64,000 bases of DNA from an uncultured Propionibacteriaceae bacterium (GCA_945911015.1 CAMDZW010000007.1:62001-126000); one strand, 5' to 3'; positions 50,655 to 60,673 are shown, counted from the first letter of the stretch. The notes: generated by a model not told the origin, from the sequence alone. Program-made: numbers and translations.

Positions 50655-51178
50655 CACTCCGTGCCGGTTTTGCTGGCGAAGAAGGTCAACCGAAACTTGC
50701 CGATCATGACCTCGTCGCCGTCGTGCAGCTCGGTGGGCCCTTCGATCAGGGTGCGGTTGACATAGATGCCGTTGAGGCTCGCCTGGTCCTCAACGGTGAA
50801 GGTGTTGCCCTCTCGGGTGAAGACCGCATGTTTGCGCGAGACCGTGATGTCGTCGAGGAAGATGTCGGTCGCCGGGTGACGGCCGACCGTGACCAGATCG
50901 GCGGCCACCAGGAAGCGTTCGCTGCGTGGCGTGCCCGGGTGGAGCACCAACAGCGCCGATCCCTGTGGCAGCGCGTCGACGGCCGACTCCTCCTCGCCGC
51001 TCAACGAGGTGCGCGGGTCGTCGGGGACCACGCGGATGACCTGGGTGGACTCCAGGCCGGCAGGTTGGGTCTCGGCGGCGGAACCGGCCGGGGTGATCGC
51101 GGTCATCGGTTCACCGCAACGCGCACAGAAGTTGCTCCCTGCGGGGTTCTGATGTCCGCAATGGGTGCAGTAAGGCAT
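50654..51178 (-). CDS. garA: FHA-domain protein GarA-like with N-terminal zinc ribbon
   Basis: A 174-residue protein. Residues 1-26 are a zinc ribbon (CTHCGHQNPAGSNFCARCGE). After a linker comes LESTQVIRV, in the place of the phosphorylated ETTS segment of mycobacterial GarA. The FHA domain is at about residues 80-170, with VGRHPATDIFLDD, SRKHAVF and LNGIYVNRTLI as phosphothreonine-binding loops. GarA is a Ser/Thr-kinase-controlled switch that inhibits 2-oxoglutarate enzymes. The zinc ribbon is absent from mycobacterial GarA but occurs in other actinobacteria. Located between gcvH and ftsR as in Mycobacterium. Confidence 0.87.
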   Translation of the reverse strand: MPYCTHCGHQNPAGSNFCARCGEPMTAITPAGSAAETQPAGLESTQVIRVVPDDPRTSLSGEEESAVDALPQGSALLVLHPGTPRSERFLVAADLVTVGRHPATDIFLDDITVSRKHAVFTREGNTFTVEDQASLNGIYVNRTLIEGPTELHDGDEVMIGKFRLTFFASKTGTE

Positions 51179-51255
51179 CGCACGGCTTCTCTCGGTCGGC
51201 CGACCAGTCGGTCAGCAGGTCACGGTCAACTCTGTCGTCGCATCAGTGTACGGGT

Positions 51256-51645
51256 TCAGGCGGTGAGAGCGGCGTAGGCTGCGGCATCCAGCAGCCGGGC
51301 GAGTGGATCAGGGTCGCTGGCGCGCACCTCGATCAGCCAACCCGCACCGTACGGCTCGGTGTTGACCAGGGCGGAGTTGTCGACCAACGCTTCGTTGACC
51401 GCGGTCACCACACCCGAGACCGGACAGACCAGGTCCGAGACGTTCTTGGTCGACTCGAGCTCACCACAGGCTTCGCCAGCGGTGGTCTCCTGCCCCACCT
51501 CGGGCAGGTCCACGTAGACGATGTCACCCAACTGCTCGGCCGCATAGGCGGTGATGCCGATCCGGATCACTGCGCTGTCGGTGCCGTCGGCGACCGCCCA
51601 CTCGTGGTCCTCGGAGTACCGCAGCTCTTCGGGAAGGTTGGTCAT
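51256..51645 (-). CDS. gcvH: glycine cleavage system H protein
   Basis: A 129-residue lipoyl carrier. The lipoylated lysine is in GELESTKNVSDL, flanked by the usual LGDIVYVDLPEVGQ and VNTEPYGAGWLIEV. It shuttles the aminomethyl group between GcvP and GcvT. ATG 51645 starts with the family's LPEELRYSEDHEWA. A 77-base gap to the FHA gene contains TACACT on the minus strand, a possible -10 for that gene. Confidence 0.95.
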   Translation of the reverse strand: MTNLPEELRYSEDHEWAVADGTDSAVIRIGITAYAAEQLGDIVYVDLPEVGQETTAGEACGELESTKNVSDLVCPVSGVVTAVNEALVDNSALVNTEPYGAGWLIEVRASDPDPLARLLDAAAYAALTA

Positions 51646-51675
51646 GACACTCCTCAGATCGAAGGTTCACCCCGG

Positions 51676-52497
51676 TCAGCCCGGCGGCTCGGGCTGAGCG
51701 TACTGATTGGCCTTCGGGGTGTGCAAGGAGCTGATCTGCAGACGGTCCACCACCGTCAGGTCGACGGTCCCACCCTTCTGTGTGATCTCACTGATCAGCC
51801 CGCCCCGGAACCGTGCCGCCTCGCTCAGCGCGTGCGAGTCGCCGATCACCTCGACCGTGATCGGGGTCTGCACCAGATGTCCGTCGATGACCAGACCGTC
51901 ACGGCCCTGGGCGATCCAGCTACTCGCCACGATCCGGATGACATCATTGACCTCGATCACCTCGCCTCCAGCATCCCTCATCTCCTGCAGCAGATTGAGC
52001 AGGGTCTCCACTGTGATCGCCCCTTCGGGGGCGGTGATGACCATCCGGATCCCGGGCCCCTCGGCCGGGAGCGTTCCGGTCAGGATGCCGAGCACCTCGG
52101 CACGGCGGAGGGCTTCCTCGCGGGCAGCCTCTTCCGCGCCGGCACCGCTGCGAAGTTCTCGCAGGGTCCGTTCCAGCTCGGCCGACTCGGCCTGCAGTCG
52201 CTGGGTCTCGTTGCTGAGCTGGTCCAGCAGCTGGACCAGGTCTTCGCGACGCGCCGAGGAGTAGTCATCGTCACCATCTTGGGCCTTCAGCTGCGCGACC
52301 ACTCCGAAAGCCACCAGGGCCAAGACGACGGCCACCACCAGTTGCGCGCGGGTCGGCACCAGCAACCGCCGCCAGGACCACCTGCGTCCGCCCGGCTCGC
52401 CAGTCCCGCGGCCCGTCTCGTCAGTCTCGGGGTCCGGGGTGAGGGCATGCCGTGGCGTCACGGCTTCCTCAGACGAGTCGTCCTTGGCCTCAGGCAT
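51676..52497 (-). CDS. DUF881 family membrane protein
   Basis: A 273-residue protein. A charged N-terminus precedes one transmembrane helix (AQLVVAVVLALVAFGVVAQL), followed by a coiled coil (DLVQLLDQLSNETQRLQAES) and the extracytoplasmic DUF881 domain (GPGIRMVITAPEGAITVETL, TPITVEVIGDSHALSEAARF). It is one of two DUF881 proteins flanking sbp, as in Rv1823-Rv1825. They are probably division- or envelope-associated. ATG 52497 overlaps the sbp stop by 8 bases; upstream starts would lie within sbp. Confidence 0.85.
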   Translation of the reverse strand: MPEAKDDSSEEAVTPRHALTPDPETDETGRGTGEPGGRRWSWRRLLVPTRAQLVVAVVLALVAFGVVAQLKAQDGDDDYSSARREDLVQLLDQLSNETQRLQAESAELERTLRELRSGAGAEEAAREEALRRAEVLGILTGTLPAEGPGIRMVITAPEGAITVETLLNLLQEMRDAGGEVIEVNDVIRIVASSWIAQGRDGLVIDGHLVQTPITVEVIGDSHALSEAARFRGGLISEITQKGGTVDLTVVDRLQISSLHTPKANQYAQPEPPG

Positions 52498-52822
52498 GGA
52501 GCACCGCCCGTCGGATGGCTGCAGCATTGGTGAAGATCCGGATGCCCAGGACGACGACCACGCCGGTCGACAGCTGCGATCCGACGCCGATCTGGTCACC
52601 GACGAAGACGATCAGCGCAGCGATCAACACATTGGAGAAGAAGGAGACCACGAACACCCGGTCGGTGAACACCCCGTCCAGATGTGCCCGCAGCGCACCG
52701 AACAGGGCGTCGAGGGCCGCGACGATCGCAATCGGCAGGTAGGGCTGCAGGAAGGACGGCAGCTCGGGTTCCAACAGGATGCCCAGGACAACTCCGAGCA
52801 CGAGACCGATGATGGGGATCAT
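52490..52822 (-). CDS. sbp: small basic protein (sbp, DUF1290)
   Basis: A 110-residue membrane protein with three hydrophobic helices: MIPIIGLVLGVVLGILLEP, IVAALDALFGALRAHLDGVF with the following segment, and STGVVVVLGIRIFTNAAAIR. This is the Sbp family found with DUF881 genes next to division clusters of Gram-positive bacteria. ATG 52822 overlaps the upstream DUF881 stop by one base (TGATG). Confidence 0.9.
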   Translation of the reverse strand: MIPIIGLVLGVVLGILLEPELPSFLQPYLPIAIVAALDALFGALRAHLDGVFTDRVFVVSFFSNVLIAALIVFVGDQIGVGSQLSTGVVVVLGIRIFTNAAAIRRAVLHA

Positions 52823-53712
52823 CACTTTCCCTTCCGCGCATGGCGCAGGCTGAGGCCGGGATCGGCCGGCAGGTTCAGGTGGTCGGCGTTGACCACTTCC
52901 ATTCGGATGCCGTAGTTGCGGGTCAGCCCAGACCACCACAGACCACCGGTGGACTCGATCCACTTCGACTGCAGGGTGCCGGGGTCACCGATCGCTTCGA
53001 TCCGGTACGGGTGGGTCAGCGAGCGATAGTTGACCGTGATAGCGGTGCCCGCGCCCCGGATCGCGGTCCGACTGGAGATCCGGTGTCCGTTGATGGCGAT
53101 CGCTTCGGCGCCGGCGACCCACAGGCCGTTGACCAGTTGCTGCAGGTCGAGATCGACGATCTGTCCCTTGGGATCGTCGCGGGGTGCGTCGTCGACGATG
53201 AAGACCAGGCCGGGACCGACGGCCGCGATGGTGCCGGCGGTCAGGTCGAGCCGTTCGAGCCGGTCGCTGAGGTCCTTGTCGACGTCACTGCCGCTGAGGA
53301 TGTCGGCGCGGAGGCGGCGCAGTTCGGCCTGGCGGTTGGACACCAGGTCCCGAGCCTCGTCCTGCCGAGCGGCCATGTCATCGACACGAGAGACGAGTTC
53401 TTCGCGTTCCTGGGACCTGGCCGGCGCCGTCCGCAGGTTCTGCATCGCCGACAGTGCCACCAGCGCACCGACCACCACCAGCACCACCATCAGCCAGATC
53501 CCGCGGCGTGAGGAAGTCACTCCCCTGTCCCGGGCGGCGGCGTAGTCGGGATCGATCGGGTGCTCCATGACCTGCTTCAACAGGTCCATGCTGGCATCGA
53601 CAGGCCGAGGAGGAGTCACCACGGCAGGGGAGCGGTCCCCAGACTCGCCCCCAGAGCGCTCGATCCCAGGGCGCTCGTCCCCAGGACGCTCAGAATCTTC
53701 CTGATCGGCCAC
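52822..53712 (-). CDS. DUF881 family membrane protein (second copy)
   Basis: A 296-residue protein. A disordered acidic N-terminus (about 75 residues) is followed by one transmembrane helix (IWLMVVLVVVGALVALSAMQ), a coiled coil (VSRVDDMAARQDEARDLVSN) and the DUF881 domain (AAVGPGLVFIVDDAPRDDPK, NGHRISSRTAIRG). GTG 53712 is proposed; GTG 53739 is possible. TACCCT lies 9 bases before GTG 53712, so a leaderless start at the head of this operon is conceivable. It is the first gene of DUF881-sbp-DUF881. Confidence 0.82.
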   Translation of the reverse strand: MADQEDSERPGDERPGIERSGGESGDRSPAVVTPPRPVDASMDLLKQVMEHPIDPDYAAARDRGVTSSRRGIWLMVVLVVVGALVALSAMQNLRTAPARSQEREELVSRVDDMAARQDEARDLVSNRQAELRRLRADILSGSDVDKDLSDRLERLDLTAGTIAAVGPGLVFIVDDAPRDDPKGQIVDLDLQQLVNGLWVAGAEAIAINGHRISSRTAIRGAGTAITVNYRSLTHPYRIEAIGDPGTLQSKWIESTGGLWWSGLTRNYGIRMEVVNADHLNLPADPGLSLRHARKGK

Positions 53713-53751
53713 GCCGACAGGGTACAAGCTGGGAACCACGACCCAGACCGT

Positions 53752-54321
53752 TCAGTGATCGGCGATTCGGGCGAACTCGGCCGCGAGCAGGGCGCGGGCA
53801 TCGCCCAGCAGTTGCGGCAGGGCCCGGGTCTGGGCGATCACCGGCAGAAAGTTCGCATCCCCGGACCACCGCGGGACGATGTGCTGGTGCAGGTGGGCCT
53901 GGATGCCGGCGCCGGCCACCGCACCCTGGTTCATCCCCAGATTGAAGCCGTCGGGACCTGACACCGTACGGATCACCCGCATGGCCTGTTGGGTGAGTGT
54001 GGCGACCTCGACCGTCTCGGATTCATTGAGGTCGGTGTAGTCGCTGACGTGCCGGTATGGGCAGACCATCACATGACCCGGTGAGTACGGGTACAGGTTC
54101 ATCACCACATAGGCCTCAGCCCCACGGTGGACGACGAGACCGTCGGCATCGTCACGAGCCGGCGCACGGCAGAAGGGACATTCCTGGACCGACGAGTCGG
54201 CGGGTTTGTCCTGCCCGTCGATGTAGACCATCCGGTGAGGGGTCCACAATCGCTGGAAGGAGTCGGGGACTCCTGCCAGCTGGGAGGCGGACTCGGGCTC
54301 CCCCGCCGTCTCGGCCTCCAT
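53752..54321 (-). CDS. HIT family hydrolase/phosphorylase (Rv2613c-like)
   Basis: A 189-residue histidine-triad protein. The HIT motif is QAHLHQHIVPRW, with upstream zinc-site cysteines in CPFCRAPA and VMNLYPYSPGHVMVCPYRHV, the family's N-terminal sheet. The Mycobacterium homologue next to thrS acts as an Ap4A phosphorylase. The ATG overlaps the thrS stop by one base, so it is coupled to thrS. The pgsA gene that follows it in Mycobacterium is not here. Confidence 0.9.
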   Translation of the reverse strand: MEAETAGEPESASQLAGVPDSFQRLWTPHRMVYIDGQDKPADSSVQECPFCRAPARDDADGLVVHRGAEAYVVMNLYPYSPGHVMVCPYRHVSDYTDLNESETVEVATLTQQAMRVIRTVSGPDGFNLGMNQGAVAGAGIQAHLHQHIVPRWSGDANFLPVIAQTRALPQLLGDARALLAAEFARIADH

Positions 54322-56342
54322 CAGACCTGGACCCGGTCCCGGACCGCGGCGGTGATCTCGGCGATCGCCTCGGCCACCGGGACACCGTTCTTCTGGCTCC
54401 CGTCGCGGTAGCGGAACGACACCGCACCAGCATCCCGGTCCTCACCGCCGGCGATCAGGGTGAACGGCACCTTCGACTTGGAGGCGTTGCGGATCTTCTT
54501 GGGCATCCGGTCGTCGGAGGTGTCGACCTCCACCCGGACTCCTTCGACCCTCAGTCGCGCAGCAATGTCGGCCAGGTAGTCATTGAACTCCTCGGCCACC
54601 GGCACGCCCACCACCTGGACCGGCGCCAGCCATGGCGGGAAAGCTCCGGCGTAGTGCTCGGTGAGCACGCCGAGGAACCGTTCGATCGACCCGAACAGGG
54701 CACGGTGGATCATCACCGGACGTTGACGCGAACCGTCGGCGGCGGTGTACTCCAACTCGAACAGCTCGGGTTCGAAGAAGTCGAGCTGGATGGTCGACAG
54801 CTGCCAGGTCCGCCCGATCGCGTCCTTGGCCTGGACGCTGATCTTGGGCCCGTAGAAGGCGGCACCGCCCGGATCGGGCACCAGGTCCAGCCCGGACGCC
54901 TCGGCGACCTCGGCGAGCACCGCGGTCGCCTCCTCCCAAGTCTGTTCGTCGCCGACCGATTTCTCCGGGTCGCGGGTCGACAGCTCCAGGTAGAAGTCGT
55001 CGAGCCCGTAGTCGGCCAACAGTTCGAGCACAAAGGTCAGCAGGCTCGACAACTCCTCGCGCATCTGCTCCTTGGTGGTGTAGATGTGCGCATCGTCCTG
55101 GGCGAAACCGCGGGCTCGGGTGAGTCCGTGGACCACCCCGGACTTCTCGTAGCGGTAGACGCTGCCGAACTCGAACAGCCGTAGCGGCAGCTCACGGTAG
55201 GACCGCCCACGAGACCGGAACACCAGATTGTGCATCGGGCAGTTCATTGGTTTCAGGTAGTAGTCCTGGCCCTGCTTACGGATGTTTCCCTCGGCGTCGC
55301 GCTCCTCGTCCAAGTGCATCGGGGGGTACATGCCGTCGGCATACCACTCCAGGTGCTTCGAGGTCTCGAACAGGTTCGCCTTGGTGATGTGTGGGGTGGA
55401 GACGAAGTCGTACCCGGCCTCGACGTGACGACGGCGGGAGTAGTTCTCCATCTCCATCTTGATCATGGCGCCCTTGGGGTGGAACACCGGCAGCCCGGAG
55501 CCGATCTCGTCGGGGAACGAGAACAGGTCGAGTTCGTTGCCCAGCTTGCGGTGGTCGCGTTTGGCGGCCTCCTCGAGGCGGTGCAGGTACTGCTTCAGCT
55601 CGTCCTTGCTGGGCCAGGCGGTGCCGTAGATCCGCTGCAGCTGCTTGTTCTTCTCATTGCCGCGCCAGTAGGCCGCGGCCGAACGCATCAACGAGAACGC
55701 CGGGATGTACCCGGTGTGCGGCACATGCGGGCCACGGCACAGGTCGAACCAGGCGGTCTCACCGTTGCGTCGCACATTGTCGTAGATGGTCAACTCGCCG
55801 GCGCCGACCTCGACGCTGCTGCCGTCGTCGTCGCTGCTGCCGCCCTTGAGACCGATCAGCTCGATCTTGTACGGCTCATCGGCCAGTTCGGTGCGGGCCT
55901 GGTCGTCGGAGACGGCACGCCGCACGAAACGCTGACGTTCCTTGACGATGCGTTGCATCGACTTCTCGAGGGCCTTGAGATCGTCGGGAGTGAAGGGTTC
56001 GGCGACGTCGAAGTCGTAGTAGAAGCCATCGGTGATGGGCGGTCCGATGCCGAGCTTGGCGTGGTCGTTGGTGGCCTGTACGGCCTGGGCGAGCACGTGG
56101 GCGGCTGAGTGACGCACAATCGACAGCCCCTCGTCCGAGGTGATCAGGACGGGTTCGATCTCGTCGCTGTCGTTGACCGTACGGTGCAGGTCACGGGTTT
56201 CGCCGTTGACCCGAACCGCCACGACGGTGCGGTCGTCGCCGAAAAGGTCCAGGCCGGTGGTGCCGTGGTCCACCGTCCGGGTCTCGCGGGTGATCTCGGC
56301 TTCCGCATCGGATCGGGCGGCGACGATGGTGATCTGGGGCAC
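54321..56342 (-). CDS. thrS: threonyl-tRNA synthetase
   Basis: A 673-residue class II synthetase. It has an N-terminal TGS-type domain, then the editing domain with [20 protein letters not shown], and the catalytic core with [29 protein letters not shown] and CPMHNLVF. The C-terminal anticodon-binding domain starts near [19 protein letters not shown] 56342 has AGGAGAGG 5-7 bases upstream. A frame open further upstream adds no family sequence. It charges tRNA-Thr. Confidence 0.96.
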   Translation of the reverse strand: MPQITIVAARSDAEAEITRETRTVDHGTTGLDLFGDDRTVVAVRVNGETRDLHRTVNDSDEIEPVLITSDEGLSIVRHSAAHVLAQAVQATNDHAKLGIGPPITDGFYYDFDVAEPFTPDDLKALEKSMQRIVKERQRFVRRAVSDDQARTELADEPYKIELIGLKGGSSDDDGSSVEVGAGELTIYDNVRRNGETAWFDLCRGPHVPHTGYIPAFSLMRSAAAYWRGNEKNKQLQRIYGTAWPSKDELKQYLHRLEEAAKRDHRKLGNELDLFSFPDEIGSGLPVFHPKGAMIKMEMENYSRRRHVEAGYDFVSTPHITKANLFETSKHLEWYADGMYPPMHLDEERDAEGNIRKQGQDYYLKPMNCPMHNLVFRSRGRSYRELPLRLFEFGSVYRYEKSGVVHGLTRARGFAQDDAHIYTTKEQMREELSSLLTFVLELLADYGLDDFYLELSTRDPEKSVGDEQTWEEATAVLAEVAEASGLDLVPDPGGAAFYGPKISVQAKDAIGRTWQLSTIQLDFFEPELFELEYTAADGSRQRPVMIHRALFGSIERFLGVLTEHYAGAFPPWLAPVQVVGVPVAEEFNDYLADIAARLRVEGVRVEVDTSDDRMPKKIRNASKSKVPFTLIAGGEDRDAGAVSFRYRDGSQKNGVPVAEAIAEITAAVRDRVQV

Positions 56343-56428
56343 GGGGCCTCTCCTGTTCTTCTGGCCCGCTGTACGGGTGCAGGCCGGTCGGCGAATGACC
56401 TGCGCCATTCTGCCATCCCGGGCCGGTC

Positions 56429-58012
56429 TCAGGTGGTCAGGGTGTCGAGCAGCTCGGGCCCGGCCCGATCGATCTGCTTGCCGCCGATCCTGATGCCCCA
56501 CCGCATCGCCACCACGCCACTGGCCAACCCGACCGGGAGCGCGATCCAGCCCCACCAGATCGGCCCGAGGTGGGCCAACACCACCAACACCACGGTGGGC
56601 AGGCCGACGGCGGTGGTCAGCAAGATCACCAGCATGGCCTGGACCAGCGACTGGAGGTTGCTCCCGCTGCGGCTGGCAAAGGGGCTGGTCCCCGGGGCCG
56701 CGACCCGACCGGGGAGGTACGCACCGACGGCAAGCCCCACGCCCAGACCGCCGGCCAGCAACGCGGCTGACAGGCCGAGCATGGACGGTGTCTGGTCCCA
56801 GGCTCCGGTGAATGCGGCAGAGACCAGCCAGGCCACCAACACCAGCGGGGTGAGGATCCACAGGTAGGTCATGGCCCTGCCCCAGCGGTCGTCCTTGCCG
56901 GACACCCCGGCGAGCAGATGCAGGCCGAAGGCCGAATTGTCATAGGCGGTGTCGGAGGCAGCAGAGAGGCCGCCGACGGCTGCGATCAGCACCGGCGCCC
57001 AGCTCGCCAGGCCGAGACTCTGGTCGTTGATCAGGGCAACGACGACCAGGAAGATCGGCAACACGACCAGCGACACCAGGCCAATCTGGTACCGGGGGTC
57101 GCGGCGCCAGTAGCGGAAGCCACGGATGGCGATGGCCCCGGCGGGGGTCGCCGGCACGAGTCGATCGACCCAGCTGCTCGCGTGGACCGACCCGGCCTGT
57201 TCTCCGCTGTCGATCGGGCTGGTGAGCTCACGATCGAGGCGGACCCGCCACGCCTGGGTCAAGCCGACGACCAAGGCAGCGGTGAGCACGACTCGGATCC
57301 CGGCTTCGGCCCAGTCACCGGCGGCGACGGCACCGGGCAGCCCCCAGATCCAGCCCGGCGGGGTCCACCCGAGCACGGTGGCGACTGAGGTGGCCAGACT
57401 GAGGATGGCCTCGACCGAGACATCCTCGACCCGCGAGACGCTCTGCAGGGCAAGGCTGCCGCCGAAGATCAGGATCATGAGGGCGACGATCGCGAAGTCG
57501 CGGGCCCGTCGCCCGCGCAGGATCACCGCCAGCCAGGTGAGGACCGTACGTGACCACAGCACACACAGGGCAGCGCCGACGACTGCGGTGACCAGGGCGG
57601 CGATCGCCGGGAGCACCCCGATTGACCAGGTGAGCACCAACGCGAGGCTGATCAGCACGGTCGCGATGCCAGGGACGCCGATCAGACCGGCCAGCCACAG
57701 GCCCGGGAGCAGGTCACGGGCACGTACCCCGTACAGGGCGAACCGGGAGGGGTCGACGGTGTTGTCGACGCCGAAGGCAAAGATCGGGATGACCACCCAA
57801 CCGATCGTCACCACGGTGAACACGATCACGGTGACCAGATCAGCGACCTCCGGGGTCGCGGCAAAGCGCAACCCGATCAGGCCGCTCACACCGAGTCCGA
57901 TGACTGACAGGCCGTAGACCCCGGCGAAGACCAGACCGACGATTTGCCAGACACTGCGCTTGAGACCGTTGCGCAGCAAGGTCAGTTTGAGCGTGACCAG
58001 GATCCGGGTCAT
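56429..58012 (-). CDS. ABC exporter permease
   Basis: A 527-residue polytopic membrane protein with at least 10 hydrophobic segments and few conserved motifs, like the ABC-2-type permeases of actinobacteria. ATG 58012 overlaps the stop of the ATP-binding gene (ATGA), so they form one transporter. The N-terminal cytosolic part [19 protein letters not shown] is typical of ABC-2 permeases. The substrate is unknown. It follows thrS by 86 bases on the same strand. Confidence 0.82.
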   Translation of the reverse strand: MTRILVTLKLTLLRNGLKRSVWQIVGLVFAGVYGLSVIGLGVSGLIGLRFAATPEVADLVTVIVFTVVTIGWVVIPIFAFGVDNTVDPSRFALYGVRARDLLPGLWLAGLIGVPGIATVLISLALVLTWSIGVLPAIAALVTAVVGAALCVLWSRTVLTWLAVILRGRRARDFAIVALMILIFGGSLALQSVSRVEDVSVEAILSLATSVATVLGWTPPGWIWGLPGAVAAGDWAEAGIRVVLTAALVVGLTQAWRVRLDRELTSPIDSGEQAGSVHASSWVDRLVPATPAGAIAIRGFRYWRRDPRYQIGLVSLVVLPIFLVVVALINDQSLGLASWAPVLIAAVGGLSAASDTAYDNSAFGLHLLAGVSGKDDRWGRAMTYLWILTPLVLVAWLVSAAFTGAWDQTPSMLGLSAALLAGGLGVGLAVGAYLPGRVAAPGTSPFASRSGSNLQSLVQAMLVILLTTAVGLPTVVLVVLAHLGPIWWGWIALPVGLASGVVAMRWGIRIGGKQIDRAGPELLDTLTT

Positions 58013-58785
58013 GCGGGATCTCCCGGCAGGGCGGGACCGGTCAACCACGACAGGTCGGCAGTGGCTGCCTCGCCTCCGACGAGGTGGAGGAACCTCGCCT
58101 GCAGGGTCGATCCGTCTCGGATCTCGTCGATGGTGCCGTGGGCGACGAGCCGTCCTTCACTGATCACCGCGACCCGATCACACAGGCTCTCCACGAGCTC
58201 CATCACGTGCGAGGAGAAGATGACAGTCCCACCGGAGCCGACGAAATTGCGCAAGATCGTGCGGATGCGGTCCCCCGAGACCGGGTCGACCGCCTCGAAC
58301 GGTTCGTCGAGGATGATCAGGCGTGGGGCATGGATCAGGGCACAGGCCAGCGCCACCTTCTTGGTCATGCCGGCCGAATAGTCGATGACGAGTTTGTCGG
58401 CGTCCTCGCTCAGCCCCAGAGCGTCGAGCAGCGCCTCCCGGCGTTGGGTGATGTCGGACTCGGAGACCGCGCGCAGCCGCCCGGAGTAGGTGATCAGCTC
58501 CCGGCCGCTGAGCCGGTCGAACAGCCGCAACCCGTCGGGCAACACTCCCATTGCGGCCTTGGCTGCGGGCGGATCGACCCACACGTCACGGCCGAGCACC
58601 AGCGCCTGACCGCCGTCGGGGCGCAGCAGACCGGTCGCCATCGACAAGGTGGTGGTCTTGCCGGCCCCGTTGGGCCCCACCAGTCCGAACATCGACCCGG
58701 CCGGGACCTGCAGGCTGAGCTGGTCCACCGCGACTTTGGTGCCGAACCGTTTGGACAGAGCGTTCAGGGTGAGGGCTGCTTCCAT
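58009..58785 (-). CDS. ABC transporter ATP-binding protein
   Basis: A 258-residue ABC ATPase. Walker A is GPNGAGKTT, the signature is YSAGMTKKVA, Walker B is LIILDEPFE and the switch histidine is in VIFSSHVMEL. It is paired with the permease in an ATGA overlap. Possible -10 CATAGT (58800-58795 on the minus strand) is about 10 bases before the ATG, so the leader is short or absent. It is divergent from the VanZ-like gene. Confidence 0.92.
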   Translation of the reverse strand: MEAALTLNALSKRFGTKVAVDQLSLQVPAGSMFGLVGPNGAGKTTTLSMATGLLRPDGGQALVLGRDVWVDPPAAKAAMGVLPDGLRLFDRLSGRELITYSGRLRAVSESDITQRREALLDALGLSEDADKLVIDYSAGMTKKVALACALIHAPRLIILDEPFEAVDPVSGDRIRTILRNFVGSGGTVIFSSHVMELVESLCDRVAVISEGRLVAHGTIDEIRDGSTLQARFLHLVGGEAATADLSWLTGPALPGDPA

Positions 58786-58873
58786 GACGACCAGACTATG
58801 GTGCCAAGGTCACTGGATTCGGTGACATCCGTCATCAAAACCCAAACTGTGGGCGCCGCCTATCATCGGGCCC

Positions 58874-59239
58874 GTGCGGAACTGGTGGAGTCGGATCTTC
58901 CTCGTGCTCGGGGCAGTCGCACTCGTGGCTCAGTGCATCGGCCTGTACGGACCACCGGCCCCGAGCATCGGTACGGGCCTGCCGGTGGACAAGATCGGGC
59001 ACGTGGTCGGCTTTGCGGTGCCGGTGGCACTGTTCCTCGCTGCCGGGATCCGGTGGTGGCTCGTGGTGACGTTGGCCTTCGTACAGGCAGTGGTCAGTGA
59101 GGTGGTGCAGGGACTGTTCCTGGCCGATCGGTCCGGAGACGTCCTCGACTTGCTCGCCGATCTGATCGGGATCGGCTGCGGACTCGGGATCGGTCTGCTG
59201 ACCCACCGACTTCGCACTAGAGTGCGGCTCACCGACTGA
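58874..59239 (+). CDS. VanZ-like family membrane protein
   Basis: A 121-residue membrane protein with four helices. GLPVDKIGHVVGFAVPVALF contains the conserved K/H pair, and the SEVVQGLFLADRSGDVLDLLAD segment, seen in pieces, has the family's E-x3-Q...R-x-x-D pattern. VanZ itself confers low teicoplanin resistance, but most relatives are uncharacterised. TATCAT at 58861-58866 lies 7 bases before GTG 58874, which fits a leaderless transcript. The SMP-30 gene follows after 14 bases. Confidence 0.85.
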   Translation: MRNWWSRIFLVLGAVALVAQCIGLYGPPAPSIGTGLPVDKIGHVVGFAVPVALFLAAGIRWWLVVTLAFVQAVVSEVVQGLFLADRSGDVLDLLADLIGIGCGLGIGLLTHRLRTRVRLTD

Positions 59240-59253
59240 GAGGGAGTGCCGGC

Positions 59254-60171
59254 ATGGCTGCATCAGATCTCGACACCACGACCGTGAGGCTCGCGGCCGA
59301 GTTCGAGGTCTTCGATCCGGCCGGGGCTGGTCTGCGCGGCGACCGTGAACTCGTCCGCCGCTGCACCGGGGCCCGCTGGGTCGAGGGTCCGGCTTGGTTT
59401 CCGGCAGCGAGGCAGCTGATCTTCTCCGACATCCCCAACGACCGACTGGTGCGGTTCGACGAGGCGACCGGACGGGTCGACGTCCTTGCCGATCACGTGG
59501 GTCACCACAACGGGCACCGGGTCGACCGCACGGGAAGGCTGTTGAGTGCGGAGCACGGGGCACGGCGCGTCACCCGGACCGAGCCCGACGGATCGGTCAC
59601 CGTCCTTGCCGACTCCTACCGCGGCGCGCGGCTCAACTCCCCCAATGATCTGGCCGAGGCGCCCGACGGCAGCATCTGGTTCACCGATCCGGCGTACGGC
59701 ATCGACTCCGACTACGAGGGTTTCGCCGCCGAGCCCGAACAGGACGGATGCCATGTCTACCGGATCCGGCCCGACGGCCGACTCGAACGGATGATCGACG
59801 ACTTCGATCGCCCCAACGGGATCGCCTTCTCCGCCGATGGTTCGCGGGTCCTGGTCAGTGACTCGGCCCGGCGACACCTACGGTCCTTCGAGCTCACCGA
59901 CTCCGGGGTCAGCGGCGGTGACGTGATCGCCGACTGCCCGCAGGGAACCTTCGACGGGTTCCGGGTGGACACCGCGGACCGGATCTGGGCCGGCTCGGGG
60001 CGCGGGGTCGAGATCCTCGCCGCAGACGGGACGGCCCTGGCGGTGCTCCACGTCCCACAGACCGTGGCCAACCTCACCTTCGGTGGGCCGAGGATGACCG
60101 ATCTGTACCTGACCGCCACCACCTCGCTCTACTCCGTACGGGTCAAAGCAGCCGGTGTGTTCTGGGGCTGA
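59254..60171 (+). CDS. SMP-30/gluconolactonase family protein
   Basis: A 305-residue six-bladed beta-propeller lactonase. Metal and active-site residues sit in RWVEGPAWF (Glu), LNSPNDLAEA (Asn-Asp), DRPNGIAFS (Asn) and VSDSARRHLR (Asp). This family hydrolyses sugar lactones such as gluconolactone or xylonolactone. GAGAGGGAG 7-15 bases before ATG 59254 supports the start. It is cotranscribed with the VanZ-like gene and convergent with the isomerase gene of the tetritol operon, 4 bases away. Confidence 0.9.
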   Translation: MAASDLDTTTVRLAAEFEVFDPAGAGLRGDRELVRRCTGARWVEGPAWFPAARQLIFSDIPNDRLVRFDEATGRVDVLADHVGHHNGHRVDRTGRLLSAEHGARRVTRTEPDGSVTVLADSYRGARLNSPNDLAEAPDGSIWFTDPAYGIDSDYEGFAAEPEQDGCHVYRIRPDGRLERMIDDFDRPNGIAFSADGSRVLVSDSARRHLRSFELTDSGVSGGDVIADCPQGTFDGFRVDTADRIWAGSGRGVEILAADGTALAVLHVPQTVANLTFGGPRMTDLYLTATTSLYSVRVKAAGVFWG

Positions 60172-60175
60172 GTCT

Positions 60176-60673
60176 TCAACGGCACCCCTGCTCGTACTCG
60201 ACGATCTCGGCGACATTGGCTGCCGAGTGGCTGCCCGGATCGAAGTGGTAGCCGACCCATTCCCGGGCCAACCGGCGCGCGAGCTGCAAGCCGATGACCC
60301 GCTGGCCCAGGGTGAGGACCTGACAGTCGTTCGACAACACCGAACGCTCGACGCTGAACGAGTCATGGGCGACGGTGGCGCGGATCCCGGGGACCTTGTT
60401 GGCCGCGATCGCCACCCCGATGCCGGTGCCACAGACCAGAACGGCCCGGTCGGCCTCCCCCGCCATGATCAGCTCGCCGGCCCGCGTGGCCACTGACGGA
60501 TAGGTGGTCGCCGCCGGATCGTCCGGGGTCGCACCGAGATCGACCACCGACGCCACCCGCGGGTCCTCCCGCAGGTCCTCGGCAATGGCGTCCTTGTAGT
60601 CCAGGCCGGCGCCGTCGCTGCCCACCAGGAGTCGAAGCCCCGGGGCCTGTTCGGTTGCGTTCCCACTCATCAC
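60176..60673 (-). CDS. RpiB/LacAB family isomerase, probable D-erythrulose-4-phosphate isomerase
   Basis: A 165-residue RpiB-fold isomerase. The catalytic cysteine is in VLVCGTGIGVAIAANKVPGI, and the N-terminal LLVGSDGAGLDYKDAI replaces the usual GCDHAG, so it is a divergent paralogue. It is the last gene of an operon with a DhaKL-type kinase, so D-erythrulose-4-phosphate to D-erythrose-4-phosphate (DerI activity in Mycobacterium smegmatis) is a better prediction than ribose-5-P isomerisation. The ATG overlaps the kinase stop (ATGA). Confidence 0.82.
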   Translation of the reverse strand: MMSGNATEQAPGLRLLVGSDGAGLDYKDAIAEDLREDPRVASVVDLGATPDDPAATTYPSVATRAGELIMAGEADRAVLVCGTGIGVAIAANKVPGIRATVAHDSFSVERSVLSNDCQVLTLGQRVIGLQLARRLAREWVGYHFDPGSHSAANVAEIVEYEQGCR

